Source: Georgenia satyanarayanai
GTDB lineage: Bacteria > Actinomycetota > Actinomycetes > Actinomycetales > Actinomycetaceae
NCBI RefSeq assembly: GCF_009193135.1
Contig: NZ_VUKC01000015.1
Coordinates: forward strand, 1-64,000
Length of the DNA: 64,000 bases
Direction of reading: 5' to 3'
Shown here: positions 53,698 to 64,000 of the stretch, piece after piece
How the letters are laid out: each line of letters starts with the position of its first letter
Position numbering within the stretch: the first letter of the stretch is position 1
The notes under the pieces: generated by a model
What the model saw: only the letters and a program-made list of their open reading frames with translations
Told to the model about the DNA's origin: nothing
The model's database searches: none
Made by a program: the position numbers and the translations under genes

Positions 53698-55059
53698 TCA
53701 GACGGGCGGCGGCTCGTGCAGGGCGCTCTCGCTGCGGACCCGGCTGCGCACGGGCAGCAGGAGGAGCAGCCCGGCGGTGAGCACCGCGCAGATGCCGAGG
53801 ATGCCCCAGTACTCCGAGTCGGCGATGCTCTGGCCGGTGACGGCGGCACCGACGGTGATCGCCAGCGCGAAGGACGCCGGCGCGAGGAAGCTCACGGCGC
53901 GGCCGGTGGTGGCGTACAGGCCGAAGAGCTCGCCCTCCTTGCCCCTGGGGATGAGACGGGCCAGGAAGGTGCGCGAGGCCGACTGCGCCGGCCCGACGAA
54001 GATGCACAGGACCAGGCCGAGGGACCAGAAGACGACGGCGCCGTGGTCGTGGAGGAGGAAGACGCCGATGCCGGCGAGGATCATCGCGATGAGCGAGCCG
54101 ACGATGACCCGCTTGGGGCCGAGGATGTCGTCCAGCGCGCCGAAGGCGATCGTCGCCACTCCTGCCACGAGGTTGGCCGCGACACCGAAGACGATGACCT
54201 CCCCGGCCGCGAAGCCGAAGACGGTGGCCGCGACGACCCCGCCAAAGGTGAAGACGCCCGCCAGGCCGTCGCGGAAGATCGCGCTGGCGCCCAGGAAGAA
54301 CACGGTGTGGTGGTCCTGGCGCCACACGTTCCGCACGGAGCGGAACAGCAGGCGGTAGGAACCGATGACGCCGAGCCGCGGCAGCGTCCCCCGGGAGGAG
54401 CGGTCGTCGCGGATCGTGAGGATCACGGGCAGGGAGAAGACCAGGGTCCAGCCGGCGCAGATGAGCATCGCCACCCGCACGTCCATGCCGTTCTCGGACG
54501 TGATCCCGAACAGGCCGACGTCCGGGCTGATGAGGCCGAAGTAGACGAAGAGGAGCAGGACGATCCCGCCGATGTACCCCAGGCCCCAGCCCAGCCCGGA
54601 GACGCGGCCGATCGTCCGCGGCGTGGAGATCCCGTTGAGCATGGCGTAGTAGTTCACCGAGGCGAGCTCGAAGAAGATGTTGCCGACTGCCAGGAGCGTC
54701 AGCCCCAGCCAGAGGTTGCTCGGGCCGGGTGCGACGAAGAACAACGACGCCGAGATGACGACGACGACCATCGTGTTGACGGCCAGCCAGAACGTCCGCC
54801 GCCCCGAACGGTCCGAGCGCAGACCCGCCACCGGGGCGCACACCGCGATGAGGGCGCCCGCGCCGGCCAGCGCCCAGCCCAGCTTCTGCGAGGCGCCCTC
54901 CCCGAAGAGGTCGGCGTTGGTGATGTACACGGTGAAGACGAAGGTGGTGATGACGGCGTTGAAGGCCGCCGACCCCCAGTCCCACAGGCTCCAGGCGAGG
55001 ACAGGCCAGAGGCCCCGGCGGCGCTGCGTGGGGCGAGGTGTCACGGGCAGTGTGGTCAC
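53698..55059 (-). CDS. MFS transporter, UMF1/Atg22-like
   Basis: A 453-residue transporter with 12 predicted helices. The N-terminal [20 protein letters not shown] and the pattern [18 protein letters not shown] are characteristic of the UMF1 (vacuole effluxer Atg22-like) branch of the major facilitator superfamily. [21 protein letters not shown] is another family block. Substrates in bacteria are unknown. Starts at GTG (VTTLPVTP); the frame beyond is antisense to cysS. It precedes ispF on the same strand by 20 bases. Confidence 0.87.
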   Translation of the reverse strand: MTTLPVTPRPTQRRRGLWPVLAWSLWDWGSAAFNAVITTFVFTVYITNADLFGEGASQKLGWALAGAGALIAVCAPVAGLRSDRSGRRTFWLAVNTMVVVVISASLFFVAPGPSNLWLGLTLLAVGNIFFELASVNYYAMLNGISTPRTIGRVSGLGWGLGYIGGIVLLLFVYFGLISPDVGLFGITSENGMDVRVAMLICAGWTLVFSLPVILTIRDDRSSRGTLPRLGVIGSYRLLFRSVRNVWRQDHHTVFFLGASAIFRDGLAGVFTFGGVVAATVFGFAAGEVIVFGVAANLVAGVATIAFGALDDILGPKRVIVGSLIAMILAGIGVFLLHDHGAVVFWSLGLVLCIFVGPAQSASRTFLARLIPRGKEGELFGLYATTGRAVSFLAPASFALAITVGAAVTGQSIADSEYWGILGICAVLTAGLLLLLPVRSRVRSESALHEPPPV

Positions 55060-55131
55060 CTGGCTGACGTTAGCGCCCCGCGGTGACCTCCGGCGGCGGC
55101 GTCCTGGCCTCGCGCCGGTAGCCTGGGGCAC

Positions 55132-56571
55132 GTGAGCCTGCGACTTCATGACTCCGCCACCCGGTCGGACCGCGAGCTGGTGCCCCTCGTCCCCGGACAG
55201 GTGAGCATCTACCTCTGTGGCGCCACCGTCCAGGGGGCGCCTCACGTGGGCCACCTGCGCTCGGCGATCGCCTTCGACGTGCTCGCCCGTTGGCTGCGCC
55301 GTCGGGGACTGGAGGTCACGCTCGTCCGCAACGTCACGGACATCGACGACAAGATCCTCACCAAGTCCGCCGAGGCCGGGGTGCCGTGGTGGACGTGGGC
55401 GTACCGCTTCGAGCAGGAGTTCACCTCCGCCTACGACGCCGTCGGGGTCGGCCGTCCCACCTACGAGCCCCGCGCGACCGGGCACGTGACGGAGATGGTC
55501 GCCCTCATCGACCGGCTCGTCGAGCGCGGGCACGCCTACCGGGGCGAGGGTGCCAACGTCTACTTCGACGTCCGCTCGTTCCCCGAGTACGGCGGCCTGA
55601 CCCGCCAGCTCCTCGAGAACATGTCGACGCTCGACGAGGAGGAGGCCGGGGACAAGCGCGACGCCCGCGACTTCGCCCTGTGGAAGACGCCGAAGGACGG
55701 CGAGCCGGCCTCCGCCGCCTGGGACACCCCCTACGGGCGCGGGCGGCCCGGCTGGCACCTCGAGTGCTCGGCCATGGCGCACCGCTACCTCGGGGAGAGC
55801 TTCGACATCCACGGCGGTGGCATCGACCTGCGCTTCCCGCACCACGAGAACGAGGTGGCCCAGTCCCGCGCCGCCGGCTACGGCTTCGCCCAGCACTGGA
55901 TGCACAACGCCTGGGTGACCGTGGGCGGGGAGAAGATGAGCAAGTCGCTGGGGAACTCGCTCGTCGTCTCGGCCGTGCTCGAGCGCGTCCCCGCGGTCGT
56001 GCTGCGCTTCGCGCTCGGCACCGTCCACTACCGCTCGACGGTGGAGTTCTCCGAGGACTCCCTCGCCGAGGCGACGAGCACGTGGGAGCGGCTCAGCGGC
56101 TTCGTCACGCGCGCCGTCGAGCGCGTGGGCCAGGTCCCCGCCGAGGAGGTGGCGGGCCGGCCGGTCTCGGCGCTCCCGCCCGCCTTCGTCGCCGCGATGG
56201 ACGACGACCTCAACGTCTCCGCGGCGCTCGCCGCCGTGCACGAGCAGGTGCGCACGGGCAACAACGCCCTGGCCGCGGGCGAGGACAGCGTCGTGTGGCA
56301 GGCCCAGCTCCAGGTGCGCTCGATGCTCGACGTCCTCGGGCTCGACCCGCTCGGCGCGCCGTGGGCCACCGCCCACGGTTCCGACGACGCCGCTCGCGAG
56401 GCGCTGGACGTGCTCGTGCCCGTCGTGCTCGCCGAGCGCGCGGACGCCCGCCGTACCAAGGACTGGGCACGCGCCGACGCGCTGCGGGACCAGCTCCAGG
56501 CGGCGGGCATCATCATCGAAGATTCACCCGACGGTGCCAGATGGCAGCTGGGGACGAGAGGAGGCCGCTGA
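55132..56571 (+). CDS. cysS: cysteinyl-tRNA synthetase
   Basis: Class I synthetase of 479 residues. The zinc ligands include C29 in [17 protein letters not shown] and the HHEN of [10 protein letters not shown]. The HIGH motif appears as PHVGHLRSA and the KMSKS loop as [14 protein letters not shown] start. The stop overlaps the rlmB start by one base (TGATG), the common cysS-rlmB pair. Confidence 0.97.
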   Translation: MSLRLHDSATRSDRELVPLVPGQVSIYLCGATVQGAPHVGHLRSAIAFDVLARWLRRRGLEVTLVRNVTDIDDKILTKSAEAGVPWWTWAYRFEQEFTSAYDAVGVGRPTYEPRATGHVTEMVALIDRLVERGHAYRGEGANVYFDVRSFPEYGGLTRQLLENMSTLDEEEAGDKRDARDFALWKTPKDGEPASAAWDTPYGRGRPGWHLECSAMAHRYLGESFDIHGGGIDLRFPHHENEVAQSRAAGYGFAQHWMHNAWVTVGGEKMSKSLGNSLVVSAVLERVPAVVLRFALGTVHYRSTVEFSEDSLAEATSTWERLSGFVTRAVERVGQVPAEEVAGRPVSALPPAFVAAMDDDLNVSAALAAVHEQVRTGNNALAAGEDSVVWQAQLQVRSMLDVLGLDPLGAPWATAHGSDDAAREALDVLVPVVLAERADARRTKDWARADALRDQLQAAGIIIEDSPDGARWQLGTRGGR

Positions 56572-57530
56572 TGGCCGGGAACTCCAAGCGCCGCGGCGCG
56601 GTACGCAAGGCTGGGTCGAAGAAGGGGGCGACGGTCGGCAGCGGGGGCAAGGGCCGCCGCGCCCTCGAGGGGCGGGGGCCCACGCCCAAGGCCTCCGAGC
56701 GGCCCTACCACCCGGCGGCGGCGCGCAAGGCCGCCGCCGAGAAGCGGGAGGGCCGTGCCCCGGCGCGCAAGCAGGCGGCGCGCCCGAGCAACGGGCGCGA
56801 GCTCGTCGCCGGGCGCAACGCGGTCCTCGAGGCGGTGCGGGCCGGCATCCCGATCGACCACGTCTACCTCGCGGCTCGCGTCGACTCCGACGAGCGCCTC
56901 GGCGAGGTGCTGCGCACCGTCACGGCCCGCAACACCCCGCTCCTTGAGGCGAGCAAGAGCGACCTCGACAAGCTGACCGACGGTGGCAACCACCAGGGCA
57001 TCGCCATCCAGGTGCCGCCCTACGAGTACGCCGACCCGGCCGACCTCCTCGACCGCGCCGCGGGCAGGGCGCCGCTCATCGTCGCCCTCGACGGCGTCAC
57101 CGACCCGCACAACCTCGGGGCGGTGCTCCGCTCCGCCGGGGCCTTCGGGGTGGACGGCGTGCTCGTCCCCGAGCGCCGCTCGGCCGGCGTCACCGCGACG
57201 GTGTGGCGGGTCTCGGCCGGGGCCGCCGCCCGCGTGCCGGTGGCCCGGGCGACGAACCTCGTGCGGGCGCTGCAGGACTACAAGAAGGCCGGGTGCTTCG
57301 TCGTCGGGCTCGACGGTGAGGCGCCCACGACGGTGGCCGAGCTCGAGCTCGCCACCGAGCCGCTCGTCGTCGTCGTCGGCTCGGAGGGCAACGGCCTGTC
57401 CCGGCTCGTGCGCGAGACCTGCGACGCGATCGCCGGCATCGAGATCTCCTCGAGCATGGAGTCCCTCAACGCCGCCGTGGCCACGGGCATCAGCCTCTAC
57501 GAGATCGCCCGCATCCGCGCCACCCGCTGA
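56571..57530 (+). CDS. rlmB: 23S rRNA (guanosine-2'-O-)-methyltransferase RlmB
   Basis: SPOUT-family methyltransferase, 319 residues, with a long basic N-terminal extension (1-75, KRRGAVRKAGSKKG...) before the RNA 2'-O-ribose methyltransferase substrate-binding domain. Catalytic SPOUT motifs are VTDPHNLGAVLRSA, VVVGSEGNGLSRL and SSMESLNAAVATGI. It probably modifies G2251 of 23S rRNA. The ATG shares one base with the cysS stop. A palindromic repeat begins ten bases past its stop. Confidence 0.95.
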   Translation: MAGNSKRRGAVRKAGSKKGATVGSGGKGRRALEGRGPTPKASERPYHPAAARKAAAEKREGRAPARKQAARPSNGRELVAGRNAVLEAVRAGIPIDHVYLAARVDSDERLGEVLRTVTARNTPLLEASKSDLDKLTDGGNHQGIAIQVPPYEYADPADLLDRAAGRAPLIVALDGVTDPHNLGAVLRSAGAFGVDGVLVPERRSAGVTATVWRVSAGAAARVPVARATNLVRALQDYKKAGCFVVGLDGEAPTTVAELELATEPLVVVVGSEGNGLSRLVRETCDAIAGIEISSSMESLNAAVATGISLYEIARIRATR

Positions 57531-57540
57531 GCCTGCACCG

Positions 57541-57632
57541 ATCTCGCGCACAGGTCCGCGGCGCGCGCCCGACACGCCGGGACATCTGCCGCGGACGGGC
57601 TCCTCGCGGGGACTTGCGCGCGGACCAGCGAC
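57541..57632 (+). repeat. palindromic repeat C (left flank of DUF559 gene)
   Basis: About 85 bp with inverted ends: CGCGCACAGGTCCGCGG (57545-57561) and CGCGGGGACTTGCGCG (57605-57620), and a core CCCGACACGCCGGGACA. Its first 42 bases, read on the plus strand, align without gaps to the minus strand of repeat D (my count 34 of 42 identical). It lies ten bases after rlmB and may also terminate it. Confidence 0.75.
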
Positions 57633-57737
57633 ACCACGGGGGGTAGAGGGCTCCACGAGGGGTCCCCGGCGCGGCCCCGTCCACAGGCCGCGTGCCTGCC
57701 TCGGCACCCGGTGACCGGGAGCGGGCACGCTCGCCCG

Positions 57738-58574
57738 GTGGACGTCGAGAACAGCCTCCGCACCTACGGCGGGGTGGGCACGCGCCGCCAGATCGCTCGA
57801 ACGAGGGCGGACCGCCGGGCGGTCACAGCGGCGGTCGCCGCGGGGGACGTCCGGGACCTGGGCGCGGGCTGGCTGGCGCTGCCCGAGGCGGAGGAGGCGG
57901 TCGTCGTCGCCCGCAGGATGGGCGGGGCGATCACCTGCGTGAGCCTCGCCGACGTCTTCGGCCTGCCCCTCCTCGTCCCGCCCGACCGGCCGCACATCGC
58001 CCTGCCGCAACGGCGCGGCCGACGGCAGGTGGACATGGCCATGCGGGTCCACGGAGAGAGTCGGTGGGTCGCGCCCTCGCCCGTCGGCATCCCGCTCGCA
58101 CCGCTGGCGGAGGCGTTCGCGCGTGTGCTCCGGTGCCGGCCCGCGGAGGAGGCGGCAGTCGTCGTCGACGCGGCGCTGCGCAGGCGGCTGGTGTCGCCGG
58201 AGCAGATCCGCGGCGCTCTCCTGGGACCGGGCAGCCCGGCCGCCCTCGCGACGCTGGAGCGCTGCAGTCCGCGCAGTCGGTCAGCGATCGAGACCTGCGC
58301 ACGCCTGGCGCTCGAGGACGCCGGCCTGGAGGTGGCTGCCGGCGTCGAGATCGACGGGGTGGGTGAGGTGGACCTCGTGGTCGAGGGGCGCATCGTCGTC
58401 GAGTGCGACGGCTTCGCCTACCACTCCGGCCGGCACGAGTACCGGGAGGACCGGCGCCGGGACCGGCTGCTCGTGCAGCTGGGGTATCTCGTCCTGCGCT
58501 TCACCTGGGAGGAGATCACCGACGACCCGCGAGCCGTCGTCGCCCCCGTCCTGAACCTGCTCGGCCGGTCCTGA
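57738..58574 (+). CDS. AbiEi-type winged-helix plus DUF559 (Vsr-like) nuclease-fold protein
   Basis: A 278-residue protein. The N-terminal part (about 5-60, YGGVGTRRQIARTRADRRAV) is the AbiEi-type winged helix. The C-terminal DUF559 domain (about 180-278) carries the PD-(D/E)XK-like arrangement EVDLVVEGRIVVECDGFAYH, with aspartate, then E-x-D, followed by HEYREDRRRDRLL and a late hydrophobic beta strand LGYLVLRFTWEEI. No cognate AbiEii toxin is nearby, so a toxin-antitoxin role is unsupported. The gene is enclosed by two inverted palindromic repeats, C and D. The start is uncertain: GTG at 57738 or 57711; neither has a strong ribosome site. Confidence 0.82.
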   Translation: MDVENSLRTYGGVGTRRQIARTRADRRAVTAAVAAGDVRDLGAGWLALPEAEEAVVVARRMGGAITCVSLADVFGLPLLVPPDRPHIALPQRRGRRQVDMAMRVHGESRWVAPSPVGIPLAPLAEAFARVLRCRPAEEAAVVVDAALRRRLVSPEQIRGALLGPGSPAALATLERCSPRSRSAIETCARLALEDAGLEVAAGVEIDGVGEVDLVVEGRIVVECDGFAYHSGRHEYREDRRRDRLLVQLGYLVLRFTWEEITDDPRAVVAPVLNLLGRS

Positions 58575-58600
58575 GGGCACCCGGGCCGGTCGGCGGCGCC

Positions 58601-58692
58601 GATCTGCGCACAAGTCTGCGGAAGCCGGCGCTGGTCGTCGGGTGTCCCGGCCTGTCGGGCCGGTGTCGCGGACTTGTGCGCAGGACAGCGAC
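58601..58692 (-). repeat. palindromic repeat D (right flank of DUF559 gene)
   Basis: About 85 bp with near-perfect 17-bp inverted ends: CTGCGCACAAGTCTGCG (58604-58620) and CGCGGACTTGTGCGCAG (58667-58683). On the minus strand its core reads CCCGACAGGCCGGGACA, the same as repeat C on the plus strand apart from one base, so C and D are inverted copies around the DUF559 gene. It lies between the ends of convergent genes. Confidence 0.78.
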
Positions 58693-58718
58693 AGGGGCCA
58701 GGCGACATGCCCGCGGGG

Positions 58719-59957
58719 CTAGATGTCCTCGGGGCGGGGGGCGTCGACGCCGAGGAAAGAGCGCTCGTCGGGTCGGTGGCGCAGGACGGCGTCCACGTAG
58801 GACGTCACGGCCTCGGGCAGCGGGACGTCGCGCTGCTGCTGCTCGGAGATGAACCACCGGTGCTCGAGGACCTCGTGGAAGATCTCGGCCGGCTCGAGCT
58901 TCCCGCGCAGCTCGCGGGGGATCGCGCGCACGGTCGGCTCGAAGACCTTGGCCAGCCAGTCGTGCGCGACGAACTCCTCGTCCTCGCCCTGCCGGTCGGT
59001 GGCCGCGCGGTAGGCGTCGAGGTCGTTGAGCATCCGCCGCGCCTGGTTCTCCTGCACGTCCAGCCCGGTCAGGCGCATCATCCGGCGGTGGTGGTGGCCG
59101 GCGTCGACCACCTTCGGCTGGATCTGCACGCTGGTGCCGTCGACGTCGGTCGTGATCGACAGCTCCCCGACGTCGTACCCGAGCTCGTTGAGGCGGTCGA
59201 TGCGGGCGGCCACCCGCCAGCGCTCACCGGTGTCGAAGGACTCGGAGTCGGTGAGCTCGCGCCACAGGGCGGTGTACCGCTCGAGGATCCGGTTGCCCAC
59301 CTCGATCGTGTCGACGTCCTCGTCGAGGATCTCCCCGGCCTGCAGGTCCATGAGCTCGCCGATGATGTTCGTCCGGGCGATGTCGAGGTCGTACTCGCGC
59401 TGCCCGACCGTCAGCTCGGGCTGGAACTCCCCGGTCTCCGCGTCCACGAGGTACGCGGCGAAGGCCCCGGCGTCCCGCCGGAACAGGGTGTTCGACAGTG
59501 AGACGTCACCCCAGTAGAAGCCGAGCAGGTGGAGCCGCACGAGCAGCACCGCCGCGGCGTCGATGAGGCGGGTGGCGGTGTCCGGGCGCAGGTACTGGGA
59601 GAACAGGGCGCGGTAGGGCAAGGAGAACTGCAGGTGCTCGGTGACGAGCACGGAGTCCAGCGGCTCGCCCTGGGGAGTGGCGCGGCCGGTGATGACGGCG
59701 AGCGGCTGCACCGACGGTGCGTCGAGCCGGTTGAGGTTGCGGAGCATCTCGTACTCGTGGAACGCCACGGTCTCGCCGATCTCCTTGACGGCGATGACCC
59801 GCCCGGAGAGCCGCACGAAACGCACGACGTGCCGGGAGATGCCGCGGGGCAGCGCGGCGAGCACCGACTCGGGCCACTCCTCGAGCGCGACCTCCCAGGG
59901 CAGGTCGAGGAGGGCAGGGTCGAGCCGCGCAGCGGTGATCTCCAGGGACTGTGCCAT
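58719..59957 (-). CDS. DUF4032 protein, kinase-like fold
   Basis: A 412-residue conserved actinobacterial protein. The first half looks like a protein-kinase-like fold: RVIAVKEIGETVAFHEYEML holds a lysine-glutamate pair, GFYWGDVSLSNTLF resembles the catalytic loop (Asp and Asn), and YLVDAETGEF resembles the metal-binding loop. The second half is the DUF4032 C-terminal domain with WLAKVFEPTVRAIP. It may phosphorylate a small molecule, lipid or sugar, but this is inference. The ATG giving MAQSLEITA has GAGGAG upstream; a longer frame from 60113 is not homologous. Confidence 0.8.
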   Translation of the reverse strand: MAQSLEITAARLDPALLDLPWEVALEEWPESVLAALPRGISRHVVRFVRLSGRVIAVKEIGETVAFHEYEMLRNLNRLDAPSVQPLAVITGRATPQGEPLDSVLVTEHLQFSLPYRALFSQYLRPDTATRLIDAAAVLLVRLHLLGFYWGDVSLSNTLFRRDAGAFAAYLVDAETGEFQPELTVGQREYDLDIARTNIIGELMDLQAGEILDEDVDTIEVGNRILERYTALWRELTDSESFDTGERWRVAARIDRLNELGYDVGELSITTDVDGTSVQIQPKVVDAGHHHRRMMRLTGLDVQENQARRMLNDLDAYRAATDRQGEDEEFVAHDWLAKVFEPTVRAIPRELRGKLEPAEIFHEVLEHRWFISEQQQRDVPLPEAVTSYVDAVLRHRPDERSFLGVDAPRPEDI

Positions 59958-60033
59958 CAGCTCCGACTCCTCGTGACGTGCCGCAGGGGCGAACCCGACC
60001 GTATCGGGTCCGCCCCTGCGATGCGCTGGCGGG

Positions 60034-61161
<1,128 letters not shown>

Positions 61162-61341
61162 GGTGGTGTACATCCCTTCACCGGCAGGTACGTGCCGGAC
61201 GATCCGTTGTGAAGAGTGCAAGGTGTCTGCCTTGACACTGGCCCGTCCGCGGGGATCGGCGACCACCTCGGCAGGGCTGGGGCCAGTGTGACACACGGGG
61301 GGTGTCGGGCGGCACACCCGGAAGTCCCGGTGTGGGCTGCG

Positions 61342-62199
61342 TCACACGGTCTCGCGCAGCTCCAGGAGGCGCAGGAGGACGGCGGCCATCTCGTCCGGGT
61401 CGGCCACCCGGTAGCCGGCCGCGGTGGGCCCGTCACCCACCTTGATCCCGACGTCCTGGGGCTCCAGGACGGCGAAGGCGTCCTCGTCGGTGACGTCGTC
61501 ACCGGCGAAGAGCACCGCGTGGGGGGCGACGTCCGCGCGCAGCTCGGCCACGGCGTCGCCCTTCGTCGTGTCGACGACGGCCATCTCGACGACGGACTTG
61601 CCCTCCTGGACGCGCAGGCCGGGCCGGGCGCCCGGCCCGGCGAGGACCGCGGCGGTGAGGGCGGCGGCGTCGTCGGGGCTGCACTGCCGCGAGTGCACGA
61701 CGACGGACGCCGGCTTGGTCTCGACCCAGGCACCCTCGTAGCGGCCGGCGAGGTCGGTGGCCTCGCGCAGCACCTCGGCACGCAGGGCGGCCTGCTCGTC
61801 GGTGAGGGCGAGCGGCTCGGTGACGAGCTCGGGCAGCTGGCTGGGCGAGAGGCCCACGTGCCCGCGCTGGGCGCCGTGGCTGCCGACGATCCGCGTGCCG
61901 ACCGGCACCTCGGCGAGCGAGACGAGCGAGGTGGCCTCGCGGCCGGAGATGAGGGCGACGTGGACGCCGGGCAGGGCGTCGAGCCGGGTGAGCGCCTCGA
62001 CGGCGGCCGGGACGATCCGCGACTCGGCGGGGTCGTCGACGAGGGGCGCGAGCACGCCGTCGAAGTCGAGCGCGACGAGGACCGAGGGCTGCGCGGCCAG
62101 GCCACGGAGCGCCTGGTCGAGGATCTCCTCGACGTGCTGGACGAACAGGGGGACGTCGACCCCGGGGCCGGGGACGCCCGGGTCGTGGTTCTCGCTCAT
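61342..62199 (-). CDS. otsB: trehalose-6-phosphate phosphatase
   Basis: Second step of trehalose synthesis, 285 residues, HAD superfamily. The nucleophile motif is [17 protein letters not shown], motif [11 protein letters not shown], and motif [16 protein letters not shown]. The start overlaps the otsA stop (ATGA). A 180-base spacer with no gene separates it from the ABC ATPase start. Trehalose serves as stress protectant and cell-wall lipid precursor. Confidence 0.95.
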   Translation of the reverse strand: MSENHDPGVPGPGVDVPLFVQHVEEILDQALRGLAAQPSVLVALDFDGVLAPLVDDPAESRIVPAAVEALTRLDALPGVHVALISGREATSLVSLAEVPVGTRIVGSHGAQRGHVGLSPSQLPELVTEPLALTDEQAALRAEVLREATDLAGRYEGAWVETKPASVVVHSRQCSPDDAAALTAAVLAGPGARPGLRVQEGKSVVEMAVVDTTKGDAVAELRADVAPHAVLFAGDDVTDEDAFAVLEPQDVGIKVGDGPTAAGYRVADPDEMAAVLLRLLELRETV

Positions 62200-63617
62200 G
62201 CCTCGCTCCTTCCGGTGGACAGGGCGCTGAGGAAGTCCTCGGCCCAGCGTTGGACGTCGTGCTCGACGACGCGGCGGCGCAGGGCGCGCATCCGCCGTCG
62301 GCGCTCGCGCGGCTCCATGCCGATGGCCCGCATGATCGCGGTCTTCGTGCCGTCGATGTCGTGGGGGTTGATGAGCAGCGCCTGCCCGAGCTCGTCGGCG
62401 GCGCCGGTGAACTCGCTGAGCACGAGGACGCCGCCGAGGTCGCGCCGGGCCGCGATGTACTCCTTGGCGACGAGGTTCATGCCGTCGCGCAGCGAGGTGA
62501 CGAGCATGACGTCGGCCGCGAGGTAGAGGGCCGCCATCTCCTCGGCGGGATAGGAGTGGTGCATGTAGTGGACGGCCGGCTTGCCGAGCACACCGTAGTC
62601 GCCGTTGATGCGCCCGACCGTCACCTCGATCTCGTCGCGCAGCTGGCGGTACTGGTCCACGCGCTCACGGGATGGGCTGGCGATCTGGACGAGCGTCGTC
62701 TCCGGCGGTGTCACCCGGCCGTCGGCCAGCAGCTCGCCGAAGGCCTTGAGCCGGTGCCGGATGCCCTTGGTGTAGTCGAGCCGGTCGACACCGAGGAGGA
62801 GGACGTCGGGGCTCCCGAGCTCCTGGCGGATCTCGACGGCCCGCTTCTGCACCGGCTCGCTCTGCGCGAGCTCGTCGAAGGACGCGGTGTCGATCGAGAT
62901 CGGGAAGACCCCGGCGCGCACGCGGCGCTCGGGGCGCGACCACCGCGCACCGACGGTGACGGCACGCCCCTTGGTGGTGAGCGGCGTGAGCCGACGCACC
63001 GCGCGCATGAAGTTCGAGGCGTCCGAGGAGCGCTGGAAGCCGACGAGGTCGGCGCCGAGGAGCCCCTCGACGACCTGCCGCCGCCACGGCAGCTGGCTGA
63101 AGATCTCGACCGGCGGGAAGGGGATGTGGTTGAAGAAGCCGATCTTGACGTCGGGCCGCAGCATCCGCAGCACCGACGGGACGAGCTGGAGCTGGTAGTC
63201 GTGCACCCACACGGTGCCGCCCTCGGACACGGCCTCGGCGGCAGCGGCGGCGAAGCGGCGGTTGACGGCGACGTAGGCGTTCCACCACTTGCGGTGGTAC
63301 TCCGGCGGGACGATGACGTCGTGGTACAGCGGCCACAGGGTGCCGTTGGAGAAGCCCTCGTAGTAGTCGGCGATCTCCTGCTCGCTCAGCGCCACCGGCC
63401 ACACGCGGATGCCGTCCGCATCAAAGGGGTCGAGCGACAGGTCGGGGCTGCCCGCCCAGCCGACCCACGCGCCCTCGTGCTGCCGCATGACGGGGGCGAG
63501 GGCCGTGACAAGGCCGCCGGGGGAGCGGGACCAGTCGACGGAACCGTCGGGGCCGAGGGAGATGTCGACGGGCAGGCGGTTGGCAACGACGACGATCGAG
63601 TGCTCACCGGCAGTCAT
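62196..63617 (-). CDS. otsA: trehalose-6-phosphate synthase
   Basis: GT20 glycosyltransferase joining UDP-glucose and glucose 6-phosphate, 473 residues. Conserved blocks are [47 protein letters not shown] and [17 protein letters not shown]. The ATG giving [16 protein letters not shown] has AAGGAGG about twelve bases upstream; the frame to 63725 is not homologous. It is the first gene of an otsA-otsB operon divergent from the kinase gene. Confidence 0.96.
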   Translation of the reverse strand: MTAGEHSIVVVANRLPVDISLGPDGSVDWSRSPGGLVTALAPVMRQHEGAWVGWAGSPDLSLDPFDADGIRVWPVALSEQEIADYYEGFSNGTLWPLYHDVIVPPEYHRKWWNAYVAVNRRFAAAAAEAVSEGGTVWVHDYQLQLVPSVLRMLRPDVKIGFFNHIPFPPVEIFSQLPWRRQVVEGLLGADLVGFQRSSDASNFMRAVRRLTPLTTKGRAVTVGARWSRPERRVRAGVFPISIDTASFDELAQSEPVQKRAVEIRQELGSPDVLLLGVDRLDYTKGIRHRLKAFGELLADGRVTPPETTLVQIASPSRERVDQYRQLRDEIEVTVGRINGDYGVLGKPAVHYMHHSYPAEEMAALYLAADVMLVTSLRDGMNLVAKEYIAARRDLGGVLVLSEFTGAADELGQALLINPHDIDGTKTAIMRAIGMEPRERRRRMRALRRRVVEHDVQRWAEDFLSALSTGRSEA

Positions 63618-63723
63618 CAGGTAGTCAGTCCTCCTTGGTCTTCCTTTTGCCGAGGCTACCTGGGGCCGCACGCAGCGGCATGGGGACGGCTGCGCCGCCC
63701 GGCCGGCTGGGTAAGTTGTCGTC

Positions 63724-64000
63724 ATGCAGGGGATCGAGGGCTACCACCTCGTGCGGCGCATCGGTGCCGGCGGGATGGGCACGGTGCACGAGGCGCTGGA
63801 CGCCGACGGGAACCGGGTGGCCGTCAAGGTCCTCCACGAGTCCATCGCGGCCGACCCCGCCGCCCGGGAGCGCCTGCGCCGGGAGGTGGAGCTCCTCCAC
63901 CGCGTCCGCGGTCGGGGTGTGGCCCGGGTGCTGGATGCCGAGGTCGACGGCGCCACCGCCTTCGTCGTCACTGAGCTCGTCGACGGGCCCACCCTCGAGG
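63724..64000 (+). CDS. serine/threonine protein kinase, N-terminal part (3' end outside window)
   Basis: The first 92 residues of a eukaryotic-type kinase. The Gly-rich loop is [14 protein letters not shown], the catalytic lysine is in [10 protein letters not shown], the alpha-C glutamate in [14 protein letters not shown], and the hinge region begins [15 protein letters not shown]. The ATG at 63724 follows GTC with no strong ribosome site, suggesting a leaderless or short leader mRNA. C-terminal domains (for example PASTA or membrane helix) are beyond the window. Confidence 0.9.
   Translation, partial: MQGIEGYHLVRRIGAGGMGTVHEALDADGNRVAVKVLHESIAADPAARERLRREVELLHRVRGRGVARVLDAEVDGATAFVVTELVDGPTLE

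Noticed and set aside
57738-58574. Toxin-antitoxin system based on the AbiEi-type domain
   Set aside because: No AbiEii nucleotidyltransferase toxin or other partner gene is adjacent, and the C-terminal half is a DUF559 nuclease-like domain, so the label would mislead.

Overview
This 64 kb window is a block of chromosomal core genes from a very GC-rich actinobacterium. Actinobacterial marker families place it: WhiB, Lsr2, CarD, LpqE-like, DUF3152, DUF5063, DUF4032, a SenX3/RegX3-type pair and the Tad locus beside a DUF1998 helicase. The overall gene set looks like Micrococcales, but the family cannot be resolved by reading alone. Long stretches match, from memory of gene order, the Mycobacterium tuberculosis regions Rv3721c-Rv3708c (dnaX, recR, ask, asd), Rv3683-Rv3649 (phosphoesterase, ponA2, whiB4, small protein, RidA, crp, nth, EphE, acs, HAD phosphatase, tad genes, helicase) and Rv3584-Rv3581c (lpqE, carD, ispD, ispF). 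I saw no prophage, insertion sequence or CRISPR array.

Layout: 1-5.9 kb holds the 3' part of dnaX, recR, a DUF5063 gene, a TauE-type permease and the lysC-asd operon, which has an internal start for a regulatory aspartokinase subunit. 5.9-16.2 kb holds an S9 peptidase, trxA, a DUF3152 protease-like gene, tRNA-Pro, a phosphoesterase with its PASTA-type penicillin-binding protein, whiB, a 50-residue protein, RidA, crp, nth and an EphE-like hydrolase. 16.3-22.5 kb holds acs, a membrane protein, a HAD phosphatase and a MetP/MetS-type symporter pair. 22.6-29.6 kb is a compact Tad pilus operon of overlapping genes that runs head-on into a DEAD/DEAH helicase. 29.8-37.2 kb holds a proton-pumping pyrophosphatase, a lipoprotein, a glycosylase-family protein, a sortase-anchored 5'-nucleotidase and a methyltransferase. 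37.4-45 kb holds topA, a small membrane protein, a Gfo/Idh oxidoreductase, tmk-holB, a secreted peptidase and tRNA-Thr. 45-51 kb holds lsr2, gpmA and phosphate control (phoU divergent from a sensor/regulator pair, then pstS). 50.4-57.5 kb holds an LpqE-like lipoprotein, carD, ispD, an RDD protein, ispF, an MFS transporter, cysS and rlmB. 57.5-64 kb holds a repeat-flanked DUF559 nuclease-like gene, a DUF4032 kinase-like protein, an orphan ABC ATPase, otsB-otsA and the start of a Ser/Thr kinase.

Several groups work together: lysC-asd start the aspartate-family amino acids; ispD and ispF serve isoprenoid synthesis; otsA-otsB make trehalose, with an MsmK/UgpC-like ATPase beside them; and the phoU/senX3/regX3/pstS cluster carries a clear array of 11-base PHO-box repeats between the divergent phoU and sensor genes.

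The most unusual structure is at 57.54-58.69 kb. A gene for an AbiEi-type winged-helix plus DUF559 (Vsr-like nuclease fold) protein lies between two copies, in inverted orientation, of an ~85-bp palindromic repeat. The arrangement resembles a REP element with its associated transposase, but with a nuclease-fold protein instead. Smaller dispersed hairpin repeats, a PHO box, a SigH/SigR-like trxA promoter and palindromes before whiB and carD are also reported.
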